27,948 nucleotides of DNA from the NCBI GenBank assembly GCA_029563245.1, contig JAKQSG010000019.1, forward strand, positions 1 to 27,948, written 5' to 3'. Each line of letters begins with the position of its first letter. Positions within the stretch are counted from its first letter, which is position 1. Position numbers and translations under genes: made by a program. Source of the stretch: Candidatus Omnitrophota bacterium. GTDB taxonomy: Bacteria > Omnitrophota > Gorgyraeia > Gygaellales > Profunditerraquicolaceae. The notes beneath the pieces are model-generated. The model was not told the origin of the DNA, did no database searches, and was given only the letters and a program-made list of their open reading frames with translations. Below, piece by piece: positions 8,147 to 16,034 of the stretch.

Positions 8147-9153
8147 AAAAGATAACTTATAAAAAATCCGGAGTTGATATATTCAAAGCCAACGTATTTA
8201 AGTCAAAAATAAAGAAAATAGTAAGGAAATCGTTCCGCAGTGAAGTTTTGACTGATATTGGAGGATTCGGGAGCTTTTTTGAGTTGGATAAAAGAGGCTA
8301 TAGGAATCCGGTTCTGGTTTCTTCAAGCGACGGGGTAGGGACAAAGCTTAAGATAGCAGAATTAATTAATAGGCATGATACTGTGGGTATTGATGCCGTG
8401 GCAATGAATGTTAATGATATACTTTGCACCGGAGCCAAACCTTTATTTTTCTTAGATTATATTGCCTATAGCAAGGTAAAAGAAAATATCCTCATAGATG
8501 TAGTTAAGGGGATAAACCAGGGGTGTATCGAATCGGGTTGTTCTCTGATCGGAGGAGAAACCGCCCAGATGCCGGGAATGTACAGAGAGGGAGAATACGA
8601 TATCGCCGGTTTCTGCGTCGGGATTGTGGAGAAAGATGCAATAATTAACGGTTCAGAAATATCCTCTAAAGATGTAGTGATAGGGCTTGAATCAAGCGGA
8701 TTACACTCTAACGGTTATTCGTTAGTGAGAAAGGTATTGTCATCAGGTGAATTGAAGCGCATGGGCAGGGAATTAATAAGTCCTACGCGAATCTACGTTA
8801 AGCCAGTATTAAGCCTGCTACATTCTTCAGGCAGTAAGTCGGGTATAACCGGTATAGCCAATATCACCGGGGGGGCATTCTATGATAAGATATCACGCAT
8901 TCTTCCGGTTGACTTAGATATTATTATAGATAAGCATTCCTGGGTGGTGCCGAAAATATTCCGTTTAATTCAAAATAAGGGAAATATAGAAGATAGGGAG
9001 ATGTACCATACCCTGAATATGGGGATAGGGATGGTTATAATAACAAAGCCTCAATCGGCAAGGGCTATAATCAGTAAGCTTATGCAATCCGGGATAAAGT
9101 CCTGGATTATCGGAGAGGTTAAACCGGGAAACAAGTTGGTGCAGATAAAATAG
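8143..9153 (+). CDS. purM: phosphoribosylformylglycinamidine cyclo-ligase (AIR synthetase)
   Basis: PurM closes FGAM to aminoimidazole ribotide with ATP. The 336-residue length is near the usual 345. SSDGVGTK (61-68) and GGETAQMPG (137-145) are the nucleotide and substrate segments of the family, and DAVAMNVNDIL lies between them. I choose the GTG at 8143, which overlaps the purF stop as GTGA and has GGGGAGG 5 nt upstream. A TTG at 8122 in the same frame would lengthen the protein by 7 residues but has no such site. The overlap suggests translational coupling with purF. Confidence 0.95.
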   Translation: MKKITYKKSGVDIFKANVFKSKIKKIVRKSFRSEVLTDIGGFGSFFELDKRGYRNPVLVSSSDGVGTKLKIAELINRHDTVGIDAVAMNVNDILCTGAKPLFFLDYIAYSKVKENILIDVVKGINQGCIESGCSLIGGETAQMPGMYREGEYDIAGFCVGIVEKDAIINGSEISSKDVVIGLESSGLHSNGYSLVRKVLSSGELKRMGRELISPTRIYVKPVLSLLHSSGSKSGITGIANITGGAFYDKISRILPVDLDIIIDKHSWVVPKIFRLIQNKGNIEDREMYHTLNMGIGMVIITKPQSARAIISKLMQSGIKSWIIGEVKPGNKLVQIK

Positions 9154-9161
9154 GAGGCGAT

Positions 9162-10037
9162 ATGGGCATATTTGGATTTGTAATTATTCTCTCGGTAATT
9201 ATTTTCTTCATGGGGATAAGAATTGTACGCCCTACACACAGGGGGTTGATTGAAAGGTTAGGTAAGTATAATCGTTTTGCCGAATCAGGTTTCCACTGGA
9301 TTATACCTATTATCGAGAATCTGTACCAGGTAAATGTAACTGAACAGATGGTTGATGCCGAACCTCAGGAGATTATCACCAATGATAATTTGAATGCCCG
9401 GGTAGACGCCCAGGTTTATTTTAAGGTCAAGTCGGATGAGGCAAGCGTTAAAAACTCGCAATACAACGTTAATAATTATCAATGGCAGATCGTAAACTTG
9501 GCCCGTACAACCTTAAGGAATATTATCGGTACGCTTACTTTAAAGTCTGCAAATAGCGAGCGAGGTAAGATTAATGCCGAACTGCATAAGACCTTGTGCG
9601 ATGAGACGATAAGTTGGGGGCTGGAGATTGTAAGGACAGAGCTGAAAGAAATTGACCCTCCTAAGGATGTCCAGGAGACAATGAATAAAGTTGTAAAAGC
9701 GGAAAATGAAAAGATCTCCGCTATAGATTTTGCTACTGCCACCGAGACTGCTGCTGATGGACAGAAGAGGGCTGAGATTAAGAAAGCCGAAGGGATTAAG
9801 CAGGCGCGTATTTTGGAGGCCCAGGGTGAAGCTGAGGCGATAAAGTTAGTTAATGAAGCCGCGGAAAAGTATTTTATCGGCAATGCCCAGGTTTTAAGAA
9901 AACTCGAGGCAGTTGAGAAATCGCTGGTTAATAACGCGAAGATTGTAATCCCGGCTAATGCCGAGTTAGTTAATGTAATCGGCGAGATGGCCGGTTTTCT
10001 GCCGATAAAGAGCAGGGAAGATAAAGCGACTAAATAG
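9162..10037 (+). CDS. SPFH/band-7 (stomatin/prohibitin-type) membrane protein
   Basis: A 291-residue protein with one N-terminal membrane segment (about 2-19, FGFVIILSVIIFFMG), then RPTHRGLIERLGKY and the band-7 domain to about residue 170. A long Ala/Glu/Lys-rich helix follows (EAQGEAEAIKLVNEAAEKY near 220-240), which in the family forms coiled-coil oligomers. Members of this group (QmcA, stomatin-like) form membrane scaffolds often tied to FtsH-type or NfeD-type proteases; no NfeD partner is present here. AGGAGG ends 4 nt before the ATG. The gene is inserted between purM (8-bp gap) and purD, so it is probably cotranscribed with purine genes, though no known role links it to the pathway. Confidence 0.9.
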   Translation: MGIFGFVIILSVIIFFMGIRIVRPTHRGLIERLGKYNRFAESGFHWIIPIIENLYQVNVTEQMVDAEPQEIITNDNLNARVDAQVYFKVKSDEASVKNSQYNVNNYQWQIVNLARTTLRNIIGTLTLKSANSERGKINAELHKTLCDETISWGLEIVRTELKEIDPPKDVQETMNKVVKAENEKISAIDFATATETAADGQKRAEIKKAEGIKQARILEAQGEAEAIKLVNEAAEKYFIGNAQVLRKLEAVEKSLVNNAKIVIPANAELVNVIGEMAGFLPIKSREDKATK

Positions 10038-10068
10038 TCCTCTGTCGGTATTATCTATGAATTCATCT

Positions 10069-11385
10069 ATGCGGATATTGGTTATAGGTTCCGGTGGCAG
10101 AGAGCATGCCCTCTGCTGGAAGATCGCACAGTCTCCTTTAGTAGATAAAATATTCTGCGCCCCTGGCAACGGAGGGATGGCGCAGGTGGCAGAGTGTTTG
10201 GATATAAAGGCTGATGATATTGCAAGCCTTCTTGATTTTGCAAGGAGGGAGAAGATTGACCTTACGGTAGTTGGTCCTGAGGTTGTGCTTTCTTTAGGCA
10301 TTGTCGATGAATTCTCAAAATACGGGCTTAAGATATTCGGTCCTTCAAAAACAGCAGCCCTTCTGGAGGCAAGTAAGGTTTTTTCGAAGGAGCTGATGGC
10401 TAAATATAATATTCCTACCGCACCATTTAAGGTTTTTGATAATCCTGGCCAAGCAAAAGAGTATATTAAAAGCAGAGGTGCTCCTTGCGTTGTTAAGGCT
10501 GATGGTTTAGCGGCAGGCAAGGGCGTGGTCGTGGCTAAGACTATAGATGAAGCGCAGAAAGCCGTATCCTTAATGATGGAAGATAAAATATTTAAGGATG
10601 CCGGCAGCAGAATAATTATTGAGGAGTGTTTAGAGGGCGAGGAAGCCTCAGTTTTGGTTATTACCGATTCAAGGGACGTAGCTGTTTTAGCTTCTGCCCA
10701 AGACCATAAGAGAATTTTTGATAATGATTCAGGTCCGAATACGGGAGGGATGGGGGCTTATTCTCCTGCACCCATTGTAACTCCCGGATTGCTTAATAAT
10801 GTATTGGATAATATTATTTATCCTGCTATCCAAGGCCTGAATAAAGAAGGTATCGATTACCGCGGGGTTTTGTATGCGGGGGTAATGATTACTAAGAATG
10901 GCCCTAAGGCATTAGAGTTTAATGTGCGCTTTGGGGATCCTGAGACACAGGCTATTCTGCCAAGACTAAAATCAGACCTGGTTGAGGTAATGTTGGCCGC
11001 ATCAGAGGGGAAACTTATAAAGGTAAAGAACTTAGATTGGGATAATCGTGCATGCGTATGCGTAGTCTTGGCTTCCAAGGGTTACCCCGGAGATTATGAA
11101 AGGGATAAGGAAATTTATGGGCTTGATGAAGTAGCACAAATTAAAGATATTGTTGTTTTTCATGCCGGGACAAAATTAAGGAGAGTAAACGATGTGGGGC
11201 AAAGAGCGGAGTTGGAATTTTTAACTTCCGGGGGTAGGGTACTTAGTGTTGTCGGATTGGGCAATACCATAAAGGGCGCCATTGATAATGTTTATCAGGC
11301 TGTTGAGAAGATAAACTTTGAAGGTATGCATTACCGCAGGGATATAGGTAAAAAAGCCTTGATAGCAGTAAGGAGGAATTCATGA
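10069..11385 (+). CDS. purD: phosphoribosylamine-glycine ligase (GAR synthetase)
   Basis: PurD joins phosphoribosylamine to glycine with ATP. The 438-residue protein begins with MRILVIGSGGREHAL, the usual N-terminus of the family, and carries an ATP-grasp fold with VVKADGLAAGKGVVVA at about 141-156 and the metal-binding FNVRFGDPETQ near 285-295. An in-frame ATG at 10057 would add four residues; neither start has a clear ribosome binding site, so I use the one that matches homologues. Its product step directly uses the unstable amine made by the PurF-like protein encoded three genes upstream. The stop codon overlaps the purE ATG (ATGA). Confidence 0.95.
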   Translation: MRILVIGSGGREHALCWKIAQSPLVDKIFCAPGNGGMAQVAECLDIKADDIASLLDFARREKIDLTVVGPEVVLSLGIVDEFSKYGLKIFGPSKTAALLEASKVFSKELMAKYNIPTAPFKVFDNPGQAKEYIKSRGAPCVVKADGLAAGKGVVVAKTIDEAQKAVSLMMEDKIFKDAGSRIIIEECLEGEEASVLVITDSRDVAVLASAQDHKRIFDNDSGPNTGGMGAYSPAPIVTPGLLNNVLDNIIYPAIQGLNKEGIDYRGVLYAGVMITKNGPKALEFNVRFGDPETQAILPRLKSDLVEVMLAASEGKLIKVKNLDWDNRACVCVVLASKGYPGDYERDKEIYGLDEVAQIKDIVVFHAGTKLRRVNDVGQRAELEFLTSGGRVLSVVGLGNTIKGAIDNVYQAVEKINFEGMHYRRDIGKKALIAVRRNS

Positions 11386-11864
11386 GTAAGGTTAGCATAA
11401 TTATGGGCAGCCAATCGGATTTGGATACGGTTAATGAAGCGATAAGCGTATTGAGAGAATTTAAAGTTCCTTTTGAAGCCAAGGTATTATCCGCCCATCG
11501 TACCCCGAAAGAATTATCAAAATATGTTGAGGAGGCGCCTGGGAGAGGGGTAAAAGTTTTTATTGCCGCCGCTGGGATGTCTGCGGCCCTGCCCGGAGTT
11601 GTCGCGGCCCACACAACGCTTCCGGTAATTGGCATTCCGATTGAAAGTGGTAACCTTAAAGGGCTGGATGCGCTTTTGTCCATCGCGCAGATGCCTCCCG
11701 GGATTCCGGTAGGATGCATGAGCATAGGCAAGGCGGGCGCAAAGAATGCAGCTATTTTTGCAGTTACTATAATCGCTTTAAATGATAAAAAGGCGGCCAA
11801 GAGATTAAGTGATTACAGGCTGGATATGCGCCATAAGATAGCAAATTCTAAGATTAAGTTATGA
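11382..11864 (+). CDS. purE: PurE, class I-like N5-carboxyaminoimidazole ribonucleotide mutase
   Basis: PurE (160 residues) moves the carboxyl group of N5-CAIR to form CAIR, or in class II carboxylates AIR directly. GSQSD at 9-13 and SAHRTP at 37-42, with the catalytic His39, are in place. The later block QMPPGIPVG and SIGKAGAKNAA resembles class I, which needs PurK as partner; no purK is in the window. The HLPG His found in Escherichia coli PurE is Ala here (SAALPG). TAAGGAGGAA precedes the ATG, which overlaps the purD stop; the stop in turn overlaps the start of the next gene by 4 nt. Confidence 0.95.
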   Translation: MSKVSIIMGSQSDLDTVNEAISVLREFKVPFEAKVLSAHRTPKELSKYVEEAPGRGVKVFIAAAGMSAALPGVVAAHTTLPVIGIPIESGNLKGLDALLSIAQMPPGIPVGCMSIGKAGAKNAAIFAVTIIALNDKKAAKRLSDYRLDMRHKIANSKIKL

Positions 11865-12922
11865 GCGAAACAAAAATAGCAGTTCTTTCCTCCGGGCAGA
11901 TCAAGGAAAATTATATACATGAGGCGGCGCATATTTTGAATTCCGGGGGGTTGGTTATATTTCCTACCGAGACTGTTTACGGTGTCGGTGCCAGTTTATT
12001 TAACCAAAAGGCCATTGAAAGGCTTTACGATATTAAGAAGCGCCCCAAAGATAAGCCATTCTCAATCCATATAGCTAAGAAGGAAAAGGTCGATGAGTTT
12101 GCCTTTGGTGTGCCGGTAGCCGCGTATAAACTTATGGATAAGTTTTGGCCCGGGCCGTTAACACTGGTTCTTAAGACGATAAAAGGTTCAACTGTTGGCC
12201 TGCGCATGCCGGATAATGAAATCGCCTCAAGGATTATCTCAGAGACGAATGGTCCTGTGGTTTTACCCTCAGCTAACTTATCCGGGAACCCCGCTCCGGT
12301 TGATTTTAAACAGGCTATAAAGGATTTAAACGGATTAGTGGATTTTGCAATTGATGCAGGAGAGACTAGGCTTGGGGTGGAATCTTCTATTGTGGATTTT
12401 AGTAAAGAGAAACCAGATTTTTTAAGGGTGGATGCGATAAAAAAAGAAGATTTAGAGTCTGCTATAGCTAAGAAGAATGTGCTTTTTGTATGTACCGGTA
12501 ATTCCTGCCGTTCGGTTATGGCGGAGGCATTATTGAAGAAAATAATCAATGATAAGAAACGAGAAGATGTAGAGGTTTCCTCTGCAGGTATCATGATGGT
12601 ATCCGGGCTTTTTGCATCTTCGGGTACGCAAGAGGTTTTAGCCAGAGAAGGTATAGATGTCTCCGGGCATCTTTCGCAGAAGGTTACCAGAGATATGGCA
12701 AGGAGGTCTGACCTAATTCTGGTTATGGAGAAAATACATGAGGATGCCATTCTGCGGATTGCTCCGGAAGTTAAAAATAGGGTGTTTTTATTAAAAGAAT
12801 TTGCTAAAATAAAAAGCAACTCTCTGGAGATTCCTGATCCAATAGGCAAATCTTTAGGTTTTTATGAAAAGACGCTTGCTTCTATTAAAGAGGCTGTAGA
12901 AAGGGTGAGTAATCTTATATGA
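11861..12922 (+). CDS. Sua5/YrdC threonylcarbamoyl-AMP synthase fused to a low-molecular-weight protein phosphatase
   Basis: This 353-residue protein is a two-domain fusion. Residues 15-195 form a YrdC/Sua5 domain: PTETVYG (35-41), KKRPKDKPF (59-67) and SAN (137-139) are its signature, and the activity makes threonylcarbamoyl-AMP for the tRNA t6A modification. Residues 205-353 form a low-molecular-weight phosphatase domain with the P-loop CTGNSCRS (211-218, nucleophile Cys211, Arg217) and the general-acid loop DPIG starting at Asp326. Bacillus encodes these as separate neighbours, ywlC and ywlE, next to ywlF (rpiB) and glyA, the same order as here. YwlE is a protein-arginine phosphatase. I see no frameshift or stop between the domains. 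Both ends overlap their neighbours by 4 nt. Confidence 0.92.
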   Translation: MSETKIAVLSSGQIKENYIHEAAHILNSGGLVIFPTETVYGVGASLFNQKAIERLYDIKKRPKDKPFSIHIAKKEKVDEFAFGVPVAAYKLMDKFWPGPLTLVLKTIKGSTVGLRMPDNEIASRIISETNGPVVLPSANLSGNPAPVDFKQAIKDLNGLVDFAIDAGETRLGVESSIVDFSKEKPDFLRVDAIKKEDLESAIAKKNVLFVCTGNSCRSVMAEALLKKIINDKKREDVEVSSAGIMMVSGLFASSGTQEVLAREGIDVSGHLSQKVTRDMARRSDLILVMEKIHEDAILRIAPEVKNRVFLLKEFAKIKSNSLEIPDPIGKSLGFYEKTLASIKEAVERVSNLI

Positions 12923-13374
12923 AAGAGATACTTATTGCTTCTGACCATGGCGGTTTTAGTTTAAAAGAAGAGATAAAATGTTTTCTTCAGAAAAAGGGGT
13001 TGAGGGTTAAAGATTTAGGCCCTTATAACGATGAAAGATGCGATTATACCAAGTATGCCGCTTGTCTTTCCAGTGAAATATCCAGCGGTACATTCAAGAG
13101 AGGTGTTCTTATATGCAAGAGCGGCATAGGAAATTCAATTGTTGCTAATAGGTTTCCAGCGGTTAGGGCGGCTTTATGCCATAATTTAAAGACAGCCAGG
13201 CTTTCCAGGGAGCATAATGATAGTAATATCCTTGTATTGGGTTCTATGTTTGTTAATCCGCGGCTCGCTAAAAGAATGGTTTATACCTGGTTAAACACTA
13301 ATTTTCAGGGCGGGAGGCATCAGAGAAGGATCAATCAAATCAGAGATATAGAGAAAAGAATAAAGGAGAAATGA
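12919..13374 (+). CDS. rpiB: ribose-5-phosphate isomerase B
   Basis: RpiB interconverts ribulose 5-phosphate and ribose 5-phosphate, the precursor of PRPP. The 151-residue protein has the RpiB/LacAB fold with ASDHGG at 7-12, CDYTKYA at 41-47, the active-site Cys66 in VLICKSGIGNSI, and the REHND segment around His99. The common GTGIG loop appears here as KSGIG, a mild variation. GGRH near the C-terminus is also conserved. It overlaps the fusion gene and glyA by ATGA at both ends, so translation of the three is probably coupled. Its place beside purine genes is sensible, since the pathway consumes PRPP. Confidence 0.93.
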   Translation: MKEILIASDHGGFSLKEEIKCFLQKKGLRVKDLGPYNDERCDYTKYAACLSSEISSGTFKRGVLICKSGIGNSIVANRFPAVRAALCHNLKTARLSREHNDSNILVLGSMFVNPRLAKRMVYTWLNTNFQGGRHQRRINQIRDIEKRIKEK

Positions 13375-14627
13375 AAGTGGAAGAACTTAAAGTTGTTGAC
13401 CCCCAGGTTTATTCTGCTGTTAAGAAAGAACTAAAGAGACAAGAGGAGAATTTGGAGCTTATCGCTTCGGAGAATTTTACCTCCATAGCGGTACTTAAGG
13501 CGCAGGGTTCGGTCTTGACCAATAAGTACGCCGAAGGCTATCCTTCCCGCCGCTGGTATGGTGGATGCGAACATGTGGATGAGGTTGAGAATTTGGCTAT
13601 CGAAAGGGTTAAGAAAATATTTAAGGCAGAATACGCCAATGTCCAGCCTCACTCAGGCTCACAGGCGAATATGGCAGTTTATTTTACCCTTCTTTCTTTA
13701 GGGGACACTGTCTTGGCAATGGATTTATCTGCGGGAGGGCATTTAACTCACGGGCATGCATTAAATTTCTCGGGTATGTTCTATAAAATAGTCGGTTACG
13801 GAGTAGACCCTAAAACCGAGATGCTAGATTATAATTTGATTAAGGATTTAGCTATAAAGCATAGGCCGAAAATGATCTTGGCAGGTGCGTCTGCTTACCC
13901 TCGGGTTATCGATTTTAAGGTCTTTAGGGAGATTTGCGATAAGGTAGGAGCTTATCTGTTTGTAGATATGGCTCATATTGCAGGGCTGGTGGCAGCGGGC
14001 ATACATCCTTCGCCTGTACCTTATGCAGATTTTGTTACTTCTACGACACATAAGACCTTACGTGGCCCTAGGGGGGGATTTATACTATGCAGAAATGAAT
14101 TTGCAAAGAAAATTGATTCGCGTATCTTCCCCGGTATTCAAGGCGGGCCGCTGATGCATACTATTGCAGCTAAGGCAGTGGCATTTAAAGAGGCGTTGAG
14201 CCCTAAGTTTGCCTCTTACCAGAGGCAGATTGTTAAAAATGCCAAAGAACTTGCCAGTGCGTTATCAAAATACAATTTTCGTATAGTCTCAGGCGGTACT
14301 GATACGCATTTAATGCTTGTAGACTTAACAGCCAGGAATATCACCGGTAAAGAGGCCTCTTCTCTTTTGGGGGAGGTGAATATAACGGTAAATAAAAACC
14401 TTATTCCTTTTGATAAGCTGGCGGCAGGGGTAACTAGCGGGATCAGGATTGGTACACCCGCGGTAACTACGCGCGGCTTTAAAGAGGCCCAGATGAGAAA
14501 GATAGCACGTTTTATCAATGATGCGGTGGAATTTAAGGATGATGCAGCTAAATTGTCAAAGATTAAAAAAGAGGTAACGTCCTTAGCAGGAAGTTTTCCT
14601 TTATATAAAAAGGTTATCAAATGGTAA
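13371..14627 (+). CDS. glyA: serine hydroxymethyltransferase
   Basis: GlyA converts serine and tetrahydrofolate to glycine and methylene-THF. Glycine feeds PurD and one-carbon units feed the formyl transfers of purine synthesis, as well as thymidylate. The 418-residue length is standard. TTHKTLRGPRGG holds the PLP lysine (Lys228). Other family blocks are ENLELIASENF near 26-36, NKYAEGYPSRRWYGGCE near 50-66, and FVDMAHIAGLVAAG near 201-214. The ATG overlaps the rpiB stop and is preceded by AAGGAGA. The gene's end overlaps the next ATG by 7 nt. Confidence 0.97.
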   Translation: MKVEELKVVDPQVYSAVKKELKRQEENLELIASENFTSIAVLKAQGSVLTNKYAEGYPSRRWYGGCEHVDEVENLAIERVKKIFKAEYANVQPHSGSQANMAVYFTLLSLGDTVLAMDLSAGGHLTHGHALNFSGMFYKIVGYGVDPKTEMLDYNLIKDLAIKHRPKMILAGASAYPRVIDFKVFREICDKVGAYLFVDMAHIAGLVAAGIHPSPVPYADFVTSTTHKTLRGPRGGFILCRNEFAKKIDSRIFPGIQGGPLMHTIAAKAVAFKEALSPKFASYQRQIVKNAKELASALSKYNFRIVSGGTDTHLMLVDLTARNITGKEASSLLGEVNITVNKNLIPFDKLAAGVTSGIRIGTPAVTTRGFKEAQMRKIARFINDAVEFKDDAAKLSKIKKEVTSLAGSFPLYKKVIKW

Positions 14628-15088
14628 ATACTAAAAATAAAAATAATATCAAGCGTCCTAGCTGGGATGAATATTTCATGGAGATGGCGAAGCTGGTAGC
14701 GAAAAGGTCAACCTGTTTACGCCGCAGCGTGGGTGCGGTTTTGGTAAAGGACAAAAGAATACTGGCCACTGGTTATAACGGCGCGCCAAGAGGGCTTAAG
14801 CATTGTATCGATATAGGGTGTATGCGTCAGAAACTAAAGATACCTTCTGGGCAGCGCCATGAATTGTGCAGGGCCTTGCACGCAGAGCAGAATGCCTTAA
14901 TCCAGGCTTCCTTGTATGGTATAAGCGCGGAAGGGAGCATGCTTTATGCTACAAACCAGCCTTGTGTTATTTGCGCAAAAATGTTAATTAATGCAGGTAT
15001 CAAAGAGATTATTATTGGGGAAGGTTATCCTGATAAAATGGCTATGGATTTCTTGAGGCAGGCGAGAATAAAGGTGAGAAGAATATGA
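14621..15088 (+). CDS. dCMP deaminase (ComEB-type cytidine/deoxycytidylate deaminase)
   Basis: The 155-residue zinc enzyme belongs to the cytidine deaminase-like superfamily. HAE at 87-89 (zinc His and catalytic Glu) and PCVIC at 114-118 (two zinc Cys) form the active site. An additional stretch RRSVGAVLVKDKRILATGYNGAP is typical of ComEB/dCMP deaminase, which converts dCMP to dUMP for dTMP synthesis. His61, Cys62 and Cys67 lie in a segment that often carries a second zinc site in this group. It starts within the last codons of glyA, which supplies the methylene-THF needed by thymidylate synthase, and overlaps nrdR by 4 nt. The start has no strong SD and probably depends on coupling. Confidence 0.92.
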   Translation: MVNTKNKNNIKRPSWDEYFMEMAKLVAKRSTCLRRSVGAVLVKDKRILATGYNGAPRGLKHCIDIGCMRQKLKIPSGQRHELCRALHAEQNALIQASLYGISAEGSMLYATNQPCVICAKMLINAGIKEIIIGEGYPDKMAMDFLRQARIKVRRI

Positions 15089-15582
15089 AATGTCCCTATT
15101 GCAGCTATAAAGAGGATAAGGTAGTGGATTCCAGGAGTACGGCCGAAGAGTCGGCGGTTAGGCGCAGGCGCGAGTGTTTAAAATGCGGTAAAAGATTTAC
15201 TACCTATGAGTATATTGAAGAAGTTTCACTGATGGTTATTAAAAAAGACGGCCGGCGGGAGCCGTTTGACCGTAAGAAAGTTTTAGCCGGGATAATCCGC
15301 GCTTGCGAAAAACGGCCCATAAGTATTGAAAAGATGGAGGAGATTGTTATTCAGGTGGAGCGTTCGATACAGAAGAAATCAGACCGCGAGGTATCGGCAA
15401 GCCGTATCGGAGAATTGGTTATGGAAAGGTTAAAAAACCTGGATGACGTGGCTTACGTGCGCTTTGCTTCGGTCTACCGTCAATTTAAAGACGTCGGGCA
15501 GTTTATGGTAGAGCTGAAAGATATTTTAGGTAAGGATAAAAAGCCTCTTTCCGCGGCAGGCAGAAAGAGGCAGAGGCGCTGA
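15085..15582 (+). CDS. nrdR: transcriptional repressor NrdR
   Basis: NrdR represses ribonucleotide reductase genes when (d)ATP is bound. The 165-residue protein has the N-terminal zinc ribbon with Cys3, Cys6, Cys31 and Cys34, then an ATP-cone domain from about 47 to 137 (VIKKDGRREPFDRKKV at its start). RRRRECLKCGKRFTTYE is the family signature for the DNA-binding part. The Lys/Arg-rich tail is ordinary. It follows a dCMP deaminase by an ATGA overlap, so two dNTP-supply functions are coupled. I noticed no NrdR box or nrdA/nrdB gene within this window. Confidence 0.97.
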   Translation: MKCPYCSYKEDKVVDSRSTAEESAVRRRRECLKCGKRFTTYEYIEEVSLMVIKKDGRREPFDRKKVLAGIIRACEKRPISIEKMEEIVIQVERSIQKKSDREVSASRIGELVMERLKNLDDVAYVRFASVYRQFKDVGQFMVELKDILGKDKKPLSAAGRKRQRR

Positions 15583-15583
15583 T

Positions 15584-15988
15584 ATGGTCGAGATGGAGTT
15601 GAATAAAATCGTCATTGATGAAAAAAGGCACGATCAGCTTATTGTATTGAAAGAAAAAAACGGCGAGAGAACCCTGCCTATTGTTATCGGATTAGCAGAG
15701 GCCTCGGCGATAAAGCTTAAAATAAGCGGCTTCCAGCCGCAAAGGCCTTTAACCCATGATCTCCTGCACGAAACCATTAAATACCTGGAAGCAAATATTG
15801 AAAAGATTATTATTGATAGGTTAGAGGAAAGCACTTTTCATGCAAAAATAGTCTTAAAAACTTCTTTGGGGGTTGAGAAGGTTATTGATGCCCGCCCATC
15901 CGATAGCATTGCCCTGGCAGTAAGGGCCCAAGTGCCCATCTTTGTAGAAGATGATATCATCAAGCAGTCTGAGATATTTAATAAATAG
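15584..15988 (+). CDS. bifunctional nuclease family protein (DUF151)
   Basis: A 134-residue single-domain DUF151 protein. Family blocks are LPIVIGLAEASAI near 31-43, RPLTHDLL near 54-61, and DARPSDSIALAVRAQVPIF near 102-120. Some members are reported to have DNase and RNase activity, but the role in most bacteria is unclear. It begins 1 bp after the nrdR stop, with AGAGGCG as a possible ribosome binding site. An ATG three codons later (15593) could also serve. No signal peptide or membrane segment is visible. Confidence 0.9.
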   Translation: MVEMELNKIVIDEKRHDQLIVLKEKNGERTLPIVIGLAEASAIKLKISGFQPQRPLTHDLLHETIKYLEANIEKIIIDRLEESTFHAKIVLKTSLGVEKVIDARPSDSIALAVRAQVPIFVEDDIIKQSEIFNK

Positions 15989-16034
15989 GAAGTTTTTATC
16001 CGTTTAGGCTTGCCAAAATCATTCCGATTGCATT

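Noticed and set aside
12025..12849. Open frame of 274 codons on the minus strand
   Set aside because: It lies wholly opposite the conserved Sua5-phosphatase gene, has low-complexity Ser/Thr-rich composition and no recognisable domain; the plus-strand gene explains the region.
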